Assembly: GCF_029873255.1 (NCBI RefSeq)
Contig: NZ_CP123622.1
Span: 1 to 64,000, forward strand
DNA from: Pigmentibacter sp. JX0631
GTDB taxonomy: Bacteria; Bdellovibrionota_B; Oligoflexia; Silvanigrellales; Silvanigrellaceae
Direction of reading: 5' to 3'
DNA: 64,000 nucleotides
In this document: piece by piece, positions 1-9,647 of the stretch
Numbering within the stretch: position 1 is the first letter of the stretch
Layout of the letters: every line of letters begins with the position of its first letter
Notes under the pieces: generated by a model
What the model was told of the DNA's origin: nothing
What the model saw: only the letters and a program-made list of their open reading frames with translations
The model's database searches: none
Position numbers and translations under genes: made by a program

Positions 1-121
1 CAATTCTTTGACCCTTGACAAAAACACAAAAAGACCAAGGTTACAGTTAAGTGAAAGCAACTGGAAATTGCTTTTTAACTCTATTATTTTAGAACTCCAA
101 TCTAAACAAGGGAGTAAATAT

Positions 122-2728
122 ATGGCTTATCAATTTACACACCGAGCCCAATCAGCCATTAATGATGCGCATACAGTTGCTAAACAAAATGGCAACCCAG
201 AATTAACTCCAGCCCATATTTTAAGCGCTATTTTTAATGAAAATGAAGAAATTGTGAAAATGCTTTGCCAAAATCTTGGATTAAAAGTAACTCAAATTTC
301 ATCAGAATTAAAAAAAATAGTTGATACACTCCCAAAAGTGTCTGGTGGTAGTGAGCCAACCAGTGGGCCATTTTTATCTTCTTATCTTGAAACGGCAGAT
401 AAAATTAGAAAAGAAATACAAGATGAATATATTTCGATTGAACATTTTGTCATAGCTGCGCCTACTTGTAAGCAGCCAACTGTGGCAAATTTATTCAATC
501 GTTATAATCTTGATACCAACACTCTCCAGAAATCTATTTTAGCTATAAGAGGCAATAATAAAGTGACTGATCAATCTCCAGAAAACAAATTAGGTGTTTT
601 AGAAAAATATGCTCGTGATCTTACAAAGTTAGCTGAGGAAAACAAACTTGATCCCGTCATCGGTAGAGATAGTGAAGTCCGTAGAGTAATCCAAATTTTA
701 TCGCGAAGGACGAAAAACAATCCTATTTTAATTGGCGAACCAGGAGTAGGAAAAACAGCAATTGCTGAGGGATTAGCGCAACGTATAATCCGCGGCGATG
801 TACCTGAAACTTTGAAAAATAGAAAACTTCTGAGCCTCGATATCGCTGGCATGGTGGCTGGAGCTAAGTTCAGAGGAGAATTTGAAGAACGATTAAAAGC
901 AGTTCTCAAGGCTGTTCAAGATGCTGCAGGAAAAATCATTCTTTTTATTGATGAAATTCACACCATGGTAAAAGCTGGTGGTGGTGAAGGTTCTATGGAT
1001 GCTGGAAATATGTTAAAGCCTGCTTTAGCTAGAGGAGAATTACGCTGTATAGGCGCTACTACATTAGAAGAATACAGAATTATAGAAAAAGACACTGCTT
1101 TAGAACGCCGCTTTCAACCTGTAATCGTAAATCCACCTAGTGTTGAAGATACGATCACAATTTTGCGTGGATTGAAAGAAAGATATGAAATCCACCATGG
1201 AATACGTATTAAAGACAATGCTTTGATTGCAGCTGCAACTTTATCTGATCGCTATATTACTGATAGGTTTCTTCCAGATAAAGCAATTGATTTAATTGAT
1301 GAAGCGTCCAGTAGATTAAAAATTCAATTAGATAGCGTACCTGAAAAAATTGACACCATCGAAAGAAAAATTGCTCAATATAAAATAGAATTAGTAGCCT
1401 TATCAAAAGAAACAGATTATCAGGCCATAGGCCGGAAAACCGATATTGAAAACCAATTGCGCGAACTTGAAAATGAAGCAAAATTAATGCGTAATAAATG
1501 GCAACTTGCCAAAGGCAGCGTTAATGAAATAAATAAATTAAAGAAAGATCTAGAACAAGCTAGAGTAAAAATGGAAGAGTACGAGCGCCGCACAGATTAT
1601 GCTCGGGCCAGTGAAATAAAATTTGGTGAAATGCCAAAATTGCAAGAACGTCTACGTGCTTTAACCCAATCTTCATCACAATCACCAAATGAAGAAAAAC
1701 ATGATGAAAATTCAGTTTTCTTAAAAGAAGAAGTCGATGCTGAAGATATTGCAACAGTGGTTTCTACTTGGACAGGGATTCCTGTTAATAAATTATTCGC
1801 CGCTGAAAGACAAAGACTTTTAAAACTAGAAAACGAGCTTAGAGATAGTGTAGTTGGGCAAGATCATGCACTCCAAGCAGTTGCTAATGCTATTCGTTTA
1901 ACCCGTAGCGGACTAAAAGATCCTAACAAACCAATGGGTTCATTTCTATTTTTAGGTCCAACAGGAGTAGGAAAAACAGAAACTGCAAAAGCCCTCGCAA
2001 AAAGTTTATTTGATACAGAAAAGTCTATGATACGGATAGATATGTCTGAATATATGGAACAACATTCTGTTTCTCGTTTGATAGGAGCTCCTCCTGGCTA
2101 CGTTGGTTTTGAAGATGGAGGACAATTAACAGAAGCTGTGCGCAGAAAACCTTATACAGTTGTTCTTTTTGATGAAATTGAAAAAGCACATCCAAAAGTT
2201 CTGAATGTATTATTGCAAATGCTAGATGATGGTAGGTTAACCGACGGACAAGGTAGAACTATTAATTTCCAAAATTGTATCGTAATCATGACAAGTAACA
2301 TTGGAGCGCACCGAATATTGGAAGCACCAGAAGATGCTCGAAACAGCGAACAACTAAAGAAACTTGTTATGGAAGAAGTCTTAACGCATATGCGTCCCGA
2401 GTTATTAAATAGAATAGATGAAACAGTTATATTTAATGCTTTAAGAGAAGATGTTATTGAAAAAATTGTCAGTATCCAAGTCTCTAAATTAGCTCAAAGA
2501 TTAATGCAACAGCAACATATGGCACTTGAAGTAAACCCAGAAGTAATTTCATCTATTGCAACAGAAGGCTGGGACGTTAATTTTGGTGCACGTCCTTTAA
2601 AAAGAGCTTTGCAAGACTTGGTCGAAGTTCCCTTATCTATGGAGCTTTTAGAAGGCAAATTTAATGAAGGAGATACCATTATTGTAAAAGAAGATTCAAA
2701 AAAGAATATTTCTTTTAGCAAAAAATAA
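122..2728 (+). CDS. clpB: ATP-dependent disaggregase ClpB
   Basis: Hsp100 AAA+ chaperone that threads aggregated proteins through its hexameric pore together with DnaK/DnaJ/GrpE in the cytosol. The 868-residue product matches the family's usual length. It has an N-terminal Clp repeat domain (about 1-145), a first AAA+ module with Walker A GEPGVGKT at 205-212 and Walker B LFIDEIH, a long coiled-coil middle domain (about 400-525) and a second AAA+ module with GPTGVGKT at 612-619 and the sensor segment MTSNIG. The M domain separates it from ClpA and ClpC. The reading frame is open upstream to position 8, but the ATG at 122 has GGGAG six bases before it and starts the conserved MAYQFT N-terminus, so I use it. 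A rho-independent terminator follows. Confidence 0.97.
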   Translation: MAYQFTHRAQSAINDAHTVAKQNGNPELTPAHILSAIFNENEEIVKMLCQNLGLKVTQISSELKKIVDTLPKVSGGSEPTSGPFLSSYLETADKIRKEIQDEYISIEHFVIAAPTCKQPTVANLFNRYNLDTNTLQKSILAIRGNNKVTDQSPENKLGVLEKYARDLTKLAEENKLDPVIGRDSEVRRVIQILSRRTKNNPILIGEPGVGKTAIAEGLAQRIIRGDVPETLKNRKLLSLDIAGMVAGAKFRGEFEERLKAVLKAVQDAAGKIILFIDEIHTMVKAGGGEGSMDAGNMLKPALARGELRCIGATTLEEYRIIEKDTALERRFQPVIVNPPSVEDTITILRGLKERYEIHHGIRIKDNALIAAATLSDRYITDRFLPDKAIDLIDEASSRLKIQLDSVPEKIDTIERKIAQYKIELVALSKETDYQAIGRKTDIENQLRELENEAKLMRNKWQLAKGSVNEINKLKKDLEQARVKMEEYERRTDYARASEIKFGEMPKLQERLRALTQSSSQSPNEEKHDENSVFLKEEVDAEDIATVVSTWTGIPVNKLFAAERQRLLKLENELRDSVVGQDHALQAVANAIRLTRSGLKDPNKPMGSFLFLGPTGVGKTETAKALAKSLFDTEKSMIRIDMSEYMEQHSVSRLIGAPPGYVGFEDGGQLTEAVRRKPYTVVLFDEIEKAHPKVLNVLLQMLDDGRLTDGQGRTINFQNCIVIMTSNIGAHRILEAPEDARNSEQLKKLVMEEVLTHMRPELLNRIDETVIFNALREDVIEKIVSIQVSKLAQRLMQQQHMALEVNPEVISSIATEGWDVNFGARPLKRALQDLVEVPLSMELLEGKFNEGDTIIVKEDSKKNISFSKK

Positions 2729-2757
2729 ATTTATTTCCATATAATTGCATTTTTTAT

Positions 2758-2795
2758 AAAAAAAGTCCTAGAAGAAATTTTTAGGACTTTTTTTT
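2758..2795 (+). terminator. Rho-independent terminator after clpB
   Basis: The arms AAGTCCTA and TAGGACTT pair perfectly across an 11-base loop. They are flanked by an A-run on the left and followed by nine T residues, so the hairpin could also work on the minus strand. It lies 30 bases past the clpB stop codon. Confidence 0.9.
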
Positions 2796-2934
2796 CTTCA
2801 AGCTCTCATATTTTTTTCTATATTAAAAAAAGAATAGTAACAGTTTTCGTTTCTTTAATAATGTAACAAAATAAAATTTTTCTATTCCTATAACTTTTTG
2901 TTTGTATTCTATTTCTTTTGCCTATATAATGTCA

Positions 2935-2940
2935 AAAACA
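2935..2940 (+). promoter_or_regulatory. Possible -10 box of the cytolysin-like gene
   Basis: A perfect TATAAT lies 16 bases before the preferred ATG at 2957. No good -35 hexamer is visible at 16-18 bases upstream, so this is a weak prediction, or the transcript depends on an activator. Confidence 0.3.
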
Positions 2941-2956
2941 ATATTAGAGGTTGGAC

Positions 2957-4726
2957 ATGCAAAAAAATAAAGTTACTTTGTATTCATTGTCTTCTATTTT
3001 AATTCTATTTCTAATTAGTTGCGGAAAAAAAGATAACACTCATTCTGAAACTACAACTGAATATACTTATCCAGGTTTAGTTGTTTTGAAAGAAGAAAAT
3101 AATAAGCATAATTATTTAAATGATTATGAAAATTATACACCACTATATTTGGAAAAAAATTCAGATAAAACAAAAAAATTAGCAAGTAATGTAATTAAAG
3201 AAATAAGTGGTTTAAGCTTTGCCAGCAATTACGTTTTAGTTGCAAAAACCAACAATGGACCAAAATTTTATGTTTATAATGAAAAACCAAGTAATGAAAT
3301 GCTAAATAAACACTTAGAGTTACTTGTTAGTGATAAAGATTTTCAAAATAAAAACATAAAAAATGTAAAATCTACTTTAACAAATGCAACTGTTAATATT
3401 ACTTTAGTCAGACGAAATATCCAATGTCCTATGCTTATGTTTTTTGATGAAGAAGAGTTAAAAGATTATTGCATAAATAATGCTTTTCTAGAATTAAATT
3501 ATAAAGTAGATCTATCAGGCTCAAAAATTACAATGAAAGAAGATCCAAAAACTGGTCAATTAATTAAAACTGAAAATGCAAAATATTTAATGGTTTCTGT
3601 TTCACCAGATGAAGAAGGTGGAACAGGTTGGCACTTAGCGGATGACATTAATCAAGGATTTAATAGAAGCGAATTTTTAAGAAGTAAACGGGATTTTGTT
3701 GGCCCATATGCAAATAAATATAACTTTTGGGTAAATGAAATTACTTCAACAAATGATGTTAAATTAGTGAAAACATTTCCACAAAATACAAATCCAGGCT
3801 CAACAGTTACCCAAAGTCATGGAACAACAATCGGACTTTCAGGAAATATTGTTGGCGGCGTTATGAATCATAATCCCAATGCTAATGTTTCACTAGGAGC
3901 ATCAATACAAATATCAAATTTAAGAAATGTTTCTTACAATACATATGAATACACCATAGAAAATATAAGCTATAATAATAAAGCAAAATGGATGTGGGAT
4001 TCAAAAGTGAATGATAAAATTTGCGACTATTTAACCAGAAAAGATTTTAATACTTGCCATTTTACTGAAGCAGCTTGGCAAAAAAGTTGGTCTGCAAATA
4101 GGGGCAAGTTTTCAGCTATTAGTCATAAATCATTTACCCCTTCATTTCAAGCAGTTTTTAAAACAAGTAAACAAAATCAAGGAAATTCAATTTTTGAGTT
4201 AGGGACTAATGTCGAAGCAGGGGTTATATTAGGAAGGAAATTAAGCTTTGCTTTATTTCATTACATAAATATAAAAACAAATAATTTTACAACACCAAAT
4301 ATTACTGAACAAATTTCTGTCGATTGGAGTTCTCCTTATTTTGCTTCAGAATTAAATTTTCGCCTTCAAAATACAAAGGAGCTTTATTCTAGCAAGTGTT
4401 TGCTCGTAGATAATAATAAAAATGTTGTACACAGTGAATGCGTTAATAGTCGAGCACAAGTGTGGGGTTATGACAACGATGAAAAACAATTTAAAACAAG
4501 ATTATTTAATGAAAGCTGTCTTAATTTAGACCAAATGGGGTATTTAACTGTAAATACATGTAATATTAATTTTAATCAAAAATGGGTACTAAATGATCAA
4601 GGTCATATTCAATTAAGTAGTGATAAAAGTAAAGTCATTGGACTTGATTCATTTAATAAAGTAAGAATAGTCGATATAAATTCTGATAAAAAAATACACC
4701 TAGAAGCTTATAGTGCTGTTTTATAA
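2957..4726 (+). CDS. Leukocidin/VCC-like pore-forming cytolysin with ricin-type lectin domain, lipobox signal peptide
   Basis: Probable beta-barrel pore-forming toxin related to Vibrio cholerae cytolysin and Aeromonas haemolysin. After a lipobox signal peptide (LISC followed by GKK) comes an N-terminal region of unclear fold. A central leukocidin-type domain (about 215-450) follows, with motifs such as KSFTPSFQAVFKTS and ISVDWSSPYF, which match the VCC pattern before its lectin domain. The last 130 residues form a beta-trefoil-like region with SKCLLVD, ESCLNL and the Q-x-W-like NQKW. With 589 residues it is shorter than VCC because the second lectin domain is absent. ATG 2957 is preferred over TTG 2951 because AGAGG sits six bases before it. 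It is odd that a predicted pore-former carries a lipoprotein signal. The family call rests on motif order seen by eye. Confidence 0.7.
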   Translation: MQKNKVTLYSLSSILILFLISCGKKDNTHSETTTEYTYPGLVVLKEENNKHNYLNDYENYTPLYLEKNSDKTKKLASNVIKEISGLSFASNYVLVAKTNNGPKFYVYNEKPSNEMLNKHLELLVSDKDFQNKNIKNVKSTLTNATVNITLVRRNIQCPMLMFFDEEELKDYCINNAFLELNYKVDLSGSKITMKEDPKTGQLIKTENAKYLMVSVSPDEEGGTGWHLADDINQGFNRSEFLRSKRDFVGPYANKYNFWVNEITSTNDVKLVKTFPQNTNPGSTVTQSHGTTIGLSGNIVGGVMNHNPNANVSLGASIQISNLRNVSYNTYEYTIENISYNNKAKWMWDSKVNDKICDYLTRKDFNTCHFTEAAWQKSWSANRGKFSAISHKSFTPSFQAVFKTSKQNQGNSIFELGTNVEAGVILGRKLSFALFHYINIKTNNFTTPNITEQISVDWSSPYFASELNFRLQNTKELYSSKCLLVDNNKNVVHSECVNSRAQVWGYDNDEKQFKTRLFNESCLNLDQMGYLTVNTCNINFNQKWVLNDQGHIQLSSDKSKVIGLDSFNKVRIVDINSDKKIHLEAYSAVL

Positions 4727-5439
4727 TTCTCAGAATTTTTCATAAATAGCAGAGATTTTAGCACTTGTTCATTTAAAATATCGAAAGTATCTAATATTTT
4801 TAAATGCGTTTTAGCTTTATTTATTTGAAATATTTTTCTAATATCAAAATTATCAATTAAAATACTATCACATTGATTTAAACTTAGATAAGCTAAAATA
4901 TTATTAAAAACCCTATTAACATGAGCATTTATTCCAGATTGTTTTGAACAAATTATAACTTCATTAATCATCTCTAAAAGATTGTCATTACAAAAATATT
5001 GTACATTTAAACCATCTAATTGATCTTGAAAAACTTTGTTTTCAAAACTATTTCCTGTAGAAATTATTGCCACCTTTTTTAATGAACTATTTTTTATAAC
5101 ATTAACGCTTTCAATAACTGAGAAATAAAAATCCAGTTTAGCATTTGAATTACTTAAAAATAGATCTTTAAAAACAAACATTTCACTAGAAGGTATAATT
5201 AAATGATAAACATTTATTAAACGAAAGTCATTTAAACATTTAATTATTTCTTTTCTTATTTCACTTTCTTCAAATTTTAAATAATTTTCAGCAACAGAAT
5301 GCAAAATAATATTAATTTTATTTTTTAATCCTTCTTTACTTTTTTTCTTATTATAAAATTCAAAAAAATTTTCTAAATACTGCAATGAAAAATTAGAACC
5401 AGTTAGTGATAGTATTCCCAAATATAAGGTCTCTTCCAT
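4708..5439 (-). CDS. Asp/Glu racemase-fold protein lacking the catalytic cysteines
   Basis: 243 residues with the layout of the aspartate/glutamate racemase superfamily: an N-terminal YLGILSLTGS strand and loop, a mid-protein KKVAIISTGNSFE segment like the second half-domain start of aspartate racemases, and a late SILIDNFDI strand. The two positions that should hold the proton-shuttling cysteines read IIPSSE and LIDNFD, so serine and asparagine replace them. Racemase activity is therefore unlikely; a binding or regulatory role is my inference. The start at 5439 has AGGAG five bases upstream; an upstream in-frame start exists at 5463. It lies 8 bases after the beta-barrel gene stop, so the two are probably co-transcribed. 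Its 3' end overlaps the convergent cytolysin-like gene by 19 bases. Confidence 0.5.
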   Translation of the reverse strand: MEETLYLGILSLTGSNFSLQYLENFFEFYNKKKSKEGLKNKINIILHSVAENYLKFEESEIRKEIIKCLNDFRLINVYHLIIPSSEMFVFKDLFLSNSNAKLDFYFSVIESVNVIKNSSLKKVAIISTGNSFENKVFQDQLDGLNVQYFCNDNLLEMINEVIICSKQSGINAHVNRVFNNILAYLSLNQCDSILIDNFDIRKIFQINKAKTHLKILDTFDILNEQVLKSLLFMKNSENYKTAL

Positions 5440-5447
5440 AAAAACTC

Positions 5448-6152
5448 CTAATTCAAATACCAACGAAAAGAAATTGGTAAAATCTGCAGTTGATAAACAC
5501 TTGAACCAATATTTCCACCAACCATATCTACAGAATATGTATAAACAAAATTAACTGATGGAGTATATGCTAAGTGTTTATTAACAAAGGTCGCATATAG
5601 TAAATTAGTTAAAAAATTTATTCCATTTTTTTTAGAAGTGGTTGTTGTATATCCATTAACAGTTCCTTGATTTAAATAATAGTAATAAGATAGTCTAAAC
5701 AAAATTTCTAAAGAACTTTCATCACTAAAATTTGGAAATAAATATAAATAAGGTCCTAGCAATAAATTATTTTCAACTGTTTCTTTTAAATTTGAGTTGT
5801 TCCCTAAAGTTTTTTGACTATAGTTGATGCTAGAGTATAAACCAAATTCTGCTTTAGAAAACTCCTTACCGATATACATCCCTCCTTCAGTTGAAGAATT
5901 AAAAGGGTTTATCAGAATATTTGGACGAAAATTTAAATGTTTAGTTTTAAAGCAAATTTCTAGCCCTGGTCGTGCAGTTAGTATTTGATTATTCATTCCT
6001 GATTTATTTGAATCTTCCGAATTAATAAAGCTATAATCATAAAAAAAAATATCTGTTTGGACAAAATTACAAGTTTCAGGCTTTTCATTAGATTCCGAGA
6101 ATGCATTACTATTGAAGGATATAAAAAAAACTAAAAATATAAATTTTAACAT
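5448..6152 (-). CDS. Predicted outer-membrane beta-barrel protein
   Basis: 234 residues beginning with a hydrophobic signal peptide of about 18 residues that ends near NSNAFS. The remainder alternates polar and aromatic residues in short amphipathic strands (for example LFRLSYYYYL, YTPSVNFVYTYS) and ends in the aromatic-rich ISFRWYLN, as in outer-membrane barrels. I do not recognise the family and no enzyme motif is visible. It is the first gene of a two-gene unit with the racemase-like gene, so the pair may share a role at the envelope. Confidence 0.6.
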   Translation of the reverse strand: MLKFIFLVFFISFNSNAFSESNEKPETCNFVQTDIFFYDYSFINSEDSNKSGMNNQILTARPGLEICFKTKHLNFRPNILINPFNSSTEGGMYIGKEFSKAEFGLYSSINYSQKTLGNNSNLKETVENNLLLGPYLYLFPNFSDESSLEILFRLSYYYYLNQGTVNGYTTTTSKKNGINFLTNLLYATFVNKHLAYTPSVNFVYTYSVDMVGGNIGSSVYQLQILPISFRWYLN

Positions 6153-6238
6153 AATTTGCCTATAAATATTATTTTACTCTCCAAAAAAAACTTAAATGTA
6201 GATTTTTTTAATTGTCTCATATATGAGTATATAAAAGC

Positions 6239-6259
6239 AATCCCATTTGCCATGGGATT
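6239..6259. other. Hairpin upstream of the fused E1 gene
   Basis: Perfect 8-bp inverted repeat, AATCCCAT and ATGGGATT, with a five-base loop, about 49 bases before the E1 start codon. No T-run of terminator length follows on either strand. It may be a leader hairpin or an operator. Confidence 0.4.
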
Positions 6260-6307
6260 TCTCAATAAAATTAGGTGCTAATTCCCAAAATGAAGGAGTC
6301 CATTTCT

Positions 6308-8809
6308 ATGGAAACTATCCGAACTATTAAATCTCAGAATAAGAAATTTACTTTTTCCTTTGAAGAAATTGTTTCGGATTATCGACTTGCAGTAAGAAGC
6401 AGATATGCTAGTTTAACAGGCAGAAAAGAAGTATTAACTGGCAAAGCTAGTTTTGGAATATTTGGCGATGGCATAGAGCTTCCACAAATAGCAGCAAGTA
6501 AAGCTTTTGCTAAAGGAGATTTTAGAACAGGCTACTATAGAGATCAAACATTTGAAATGGCACTTGGGAATGTTTCTGTAACTCAATTTTTTTCACAACT
6601 TTATGCTGACCCTGATATTAGTAACGAACCACATTCTGGTGGACGACAAATGAACTCCCATTTTGGTATTCGTTTACTTGATGAAAACGGTTTCTTTAAA
6701 AATCAACTTGAAAATAAAAACTCTATCTCTGACATTTCTCCTACAGCAGGACAAATGAGTCGAATGCTTGGTTTAGCTTATGCGTCTAAACTTTATCGAA
6801 ATGAAAAAGTATTGCATTCAGAAGGACATCATTACTCAAATCAAGGAAACGAAATTGTTTTTGGAACGATTGGTGATGCATCAACTTCAGAAGGAATTTT
6901 TTTCGAAACAATGAATGCTGCAGGAGTTTTACAAATTCCATTGTTAATGTCTGTATGGGATAATGGATTTGGAATTTCAGTTCCAAGACATTTACAAACA
7001 GTAAATAATTCTATCTCACAAGCTCTTTCAGGATTTCAAAATAGCCAAGACAACAAAGGCATCTCAATTTATCAAGTAGAAGCTTGGAATTATGTTGATC
7101 TCTGCGAAACATATCTTACAGCAGCTGAGCACGTTAGAAAAAATCATAAACCCGCATTAGTGCACGTAATAGAAGTAACCCAACCGCAAGGTCATTCAAC
7201 AAGCGGAAGTCATGAAAGATATAAATCTAAAGAAAGATTAGATTGGGAAAAAGAATACTGCTGCATTAAAAAATTTAGGGAATGGATAATTGCCAAAAAT
7301 ATTTCAACAGAAAACGAGCTAAATTTAATTGATGAAGAAGAAAAAATATACGTTGAAAAATGCCGTTCTGAAGCATGGGAATTATTAATAAATCCAATAA
7401 AAAAAGAATTAAAATCAGCTTTGCATTATTTAAATTTAGTTTTAAGCAATACACAAAATTCTGAATCCATAAAACAGTGCATATATAATTTAGAAAATAC
7501 TGTTTCTTTAAATAGAAGAGTCATTCATTCAAATTTATTTAAAGCTATTATCAATATACGCAATGAAGAATCTTCAGAAAAAAATCAACTTATCCAATTT
7601 TTTAACGAGTTTTCAAGAAAATATAATTATATTTATGAAAGCAAATTATACAGTGATTCTAAGCATTCTCCTTTAAATATCAAAAAAATTGATCCCATTT
7701 ATTCTCCACAAGGAGAAACCGTTGATGGTAGAATTGTCCTGCAGAAATGTTTTGAACAACAATTTTTAAACAATCCTAAATTTTTTGTACTTGGCGAAGA
7801 TGTAGGCAAATTAGGAGATGTTAACTTAGTATTTGAAGGATTAAATGCAAAATTTGGTGATTTAAGAGTAACTGATACCGGTATTCGAGAAGCCTCTATT
7901 CTAGGCCAGGGTATAGGAGCAGCTATCAGAGGTTTAAGACCATTAGTTGACATCCAGTATCTTGATTATTTTTTATATTGCCTACAAACAGCTTCAGACG
8001 ATCTCTCTACTTTACTTTATAGAACAGCTGGTGGACAAAAATCACCCGTTATCATTCGCACAAAAGGGCACAGGCTCGAAGGAATTTGGCACACAGGTTC
8101 ACCTATGGGGACTATTTTAAATTCAATTAGAGGAATGTATTTATGCGTTCCAAGAAATATGACTCAAGCAGCAGGAATGTATAATACTTTACTTCAATCT
8201 GATAATCCTGCTTTAGTAATCGAGGTACTAAACTCTTATCGTCTAAAAGAAAAAATTCCTGATAATATTGGTTCCTTTACTGTTCCTTTAGGTCATCCAG
8301 AAATCATAAAAAATGGAGAGCATATTACAATTGTAACCTATGGTGCTTGTTGTAAACTCGCAATGGAAGCTGCTAGTGATTTAGAAAAAATGAATATTTC
8401 TGTTGAAATTATCGATATTCAAACATTATTGCCTTTTGATTTAACAAATACAATTTTACATTCTATTAAGAAAACCAATGCTGTTTTATTTTTAGATGAA
8501 GATGTTCCAGGGGGAGCATCTGCATATATGATGCAACAGTCTATTGAACGAGATAAGGCTTTCCACTTTTTAGATTGCATGCCTAGAACATTATCTGCAA
8601 AAGATAATAGGGGAGCTTATGGGCGCGATGGCGATTTTTATTGCAAACCTCAAACCGAGCATATTATCGAAATTTGTTATCAAATTATGCAAGAAAGATC
8701 CCCCAAAAAATTCCATGATTTTTATAATCAAGAAGTAAGACGTCAAGGTGCAATATCAGCTGAAAATTCCTTAAAATTGACTCATAATACAACGCTAGAT
8801 AATTTTTAA
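6308..8809 (+). CDS. 2-oxoacid (branched-chain type) dehydrogenase E1, alpha and beta subunits fused
   Basis: Thiamine-diphosphate E1 component that decarboxylates a 2-oxoacid, probably branched-chain, for transfer to a lipoyl E2. The first half (about 1-370) is E1 alpha with the ThDP motif GDASTSEG and, 25-30 residues on, WDNGFGISVP. A linker of about 100 residues leads to E1 beta (about 480-800) with FVLGEDVG, TDTGIREASILGQGIGAA and the C-terminal transketolase segment DEDVPGGASAYM. At 833 residues it equals both subunits joined. ATG 6308 is chosen because AAGGAG precedes it by nine bases; an earlier ATG at 6275 has no such site. No E2 or E3 gene is in the window, so it must use partners encoded elsewhere. 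Substrate is not settled by sequence reading. Confidence 0.85.
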   Translation: METIRTIKSQNKKFTFSFEEIVSDYRLAVRSRYASLTGRKEVLTGKASFGIFGDGIELPQIAASKAFAKGDFRTGYYRDQTFEMALGNVSVTQFFSQLYADPDISNEPHSGGRQMNSHFGIRLLDENGFFKNQLENKNSISDISPTAGQMSRMLGLAYASKLYRNEKVLHSEGHHYSNQGNEIVFGTIGDASTSEGIFFETMNAAGVLQIPLLMSVWDNGFGISVPRHLQTVNNSISQALSGFQNSQDNKGISIYQVEAWNYVDLCETYLTAAEHVRKNHKPALVHVIEVTQPQGHSTSGSHERYKSKERLDWEKEYCCIKKFREWIIAKNISTENELNLIDEEEKIYVEKCRSEAWELLINPIKKELKSALHYLNLVLSNTQNSESIKQCIYNLENTVSLNRRVIHSNLFKAIINIRNEESSEKNQLIQFFNEFSRKYNYIYESKLYSDSKHSPLNIKKIDPIYSPQGETVDGRIVLQKCFEQQFLNNPKFFVLGEDVGKLGDVNLVFEGLNAKFGDLRVTDTGIREASILGQGIGAAIRGLRPLVDIQYLDYFLYCLQTASDDLSTLLYRTAGGQKSPVIIRTKGHRLEGIWHTGSPMGTILNSIRGMYLCVPRNMTQAAGMYNTLLQSDNPALVIEVLNSYRLKEKIPDNIGSFTVPLGHPEIIKNGEHITIVTYGACCKLAMEAASDLEKMNISVEIIDIQTLLPFDLTNTILHSIKKTNAVLFLDEDVPGGASAYMMQQSIERDKAFHFLDCMPRTLSAKDNRGAYGRDGDFYCKPQTEHIIEICYQIMQERSPKKFHDFYNQEVRRQGAISAENSLKLTHNTTLDNF

Positions 8810-8982
8810 AGTATAAAAGTATAAAAATATAAATATGTAGGCTAAAAATCATAGTACTTAGTTATGGAACTCTGATTAAGTTTACATTATTTCCTTTAGA
8901 AGATAAGTTTATTTTGCTATTTTTTTTAAAAACTAAAATTTTTAAAATTTATAATAAAAAAATATTAGAAGGAAATACTCAG

Positions 8983-9372
8983 ATGAAAAAAATTGCACTT
9001 GCTAAAGTAATTTCTACCTCGTTTTTAATAATTAGTAACACATCCTATGGTAACAATAATTTAATGAATCATAAAAATATGGATTCCAATTTATTTTTAG
9101 TTTCTAAAAACAGTGAAAATGGAAAAAATGGCGAAAATGGTAAAAATGGAAAAAATGGAAAAAACGGTAAAAATGGCGAAAATGGAAAAAACGGTGGAAA
9201 CGGTGGAAATGGTGGAAACGGTGGAAATGGTGGAAATGGTGGAAATGGTGGAAACGGTGGAAATGGCGGAAATGGTGGAAATGGTGGAAATGGCGGAAAT
9301 GGCGGAAATGGCGGAAATGGCGGAAATGGCGGAAATGGCGGAAATGGCGGAAATGGCGGAAATGGCGGATAA
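8983..9372 (+). CDS. Secreted Asn-Gly-X repeat protein
   Basis: 129 residues. A signal peptide (MKKIALAKVI to about NTSYG) leads to a short spacer, then an uninterrupted run of 28 tripeptides to the stop codon: eight NGK or NGE units (six with Lys, two with Glu) followed by twenty NGG units. GAAGG sits about ten bases before ATG 8983, which also begins the signal peptide, so earlier in-frame starts are rejected. Glycine at two of every three positions suggests a polyglycine-II-like or extended structural fold; that is inference. I know no family that matches it. No partner gene is close, with 173 bases upstream and 275 downstream lacking genes. Confidence 0.7.
   Translation: MKKIALAKVISTSFLIISNTSYGNNNLMNHKNMDSNLFLVSKNSENGKNGENGKNGKNGKNGKNGENGKNGGNGGNGGNGGNGGNGGNGGNGGNGGNGGNGGNGGNGGNGGNGGNGGNGGNGGNGGNGG
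9118..9369. repeat. 9-bp coding tandem repeat, 28 units
   Basis: Each unit has the form AAT/C GGN RRA, and the last ten or so units are almost identical (AATGGCGGA). Units are 9 bp, so slippage changes length without breaking the frame. The strong homogeneity at the 3' end points to recent unit amplification. Confidence 0.95.
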
Positions 9373-9504
9373 TAAATTTATTAAGGGACATAGCACTAAG
9401 ATATTCTGAATATGTTTCTATCCCCCATTTGAAGTTGTCACTTTTTATAATGGATAATTGAAAATACTTTAATAATAGTCTCAATAATTGGAAAAAGTAT
9501 AATT

Positions 9505-9647
9505 ATTTTAATAAAAATATAGTCCTAAATCTCTACTATGGTATAAAAACAAGAGCAAATTATTACAAAAAATAAAATAAGCGTATAAAAAATAGATAAA
9601 AAGATCTAGCAAATTTTTTATGTGAGTAACTTTTTTTTAAAGTCAAT
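9505..9647 (-). pseudogene. Decayed tandem copy of part of the adjacent membrane-protein gene
   Basis: DNA from about 9510 to 9750 aligns by eye, with small indels, to about 9785 to 10060 inside the neighbouring gene. Shared stretches include the GATAAAAA start near 9594 and 9891, the AAAGTCAATTCATC segment near 9640 and 9942, and the CCAAAATAAGAATC segment near 9715 and 10026. The part beyond the stop codon at 9648 still encodes KKVTHIK-like residues but is interrupted. It is a broken second copy from a tandem duplication with an offset of about 280-305 bases. Confidence 0.65.

Noticed and set aside
8..121. Extension of ClpB upstream of 122
   Set aside because: The 38 extra residues are not like ClpB N-termini, while ATG 122 has a good ribosome-binding site.
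9097..9484. Two long antisense open frames and one alternative forward frame across the Asn-Gly-X repeat (His-Phe, Ser-Ala-Ile and Met-Ala-Glu repeats)
   Set aside because: A 9-bp repeat keeps every frame open. Only the forward frame with a signal peptide and ribosome-binding site is credible.
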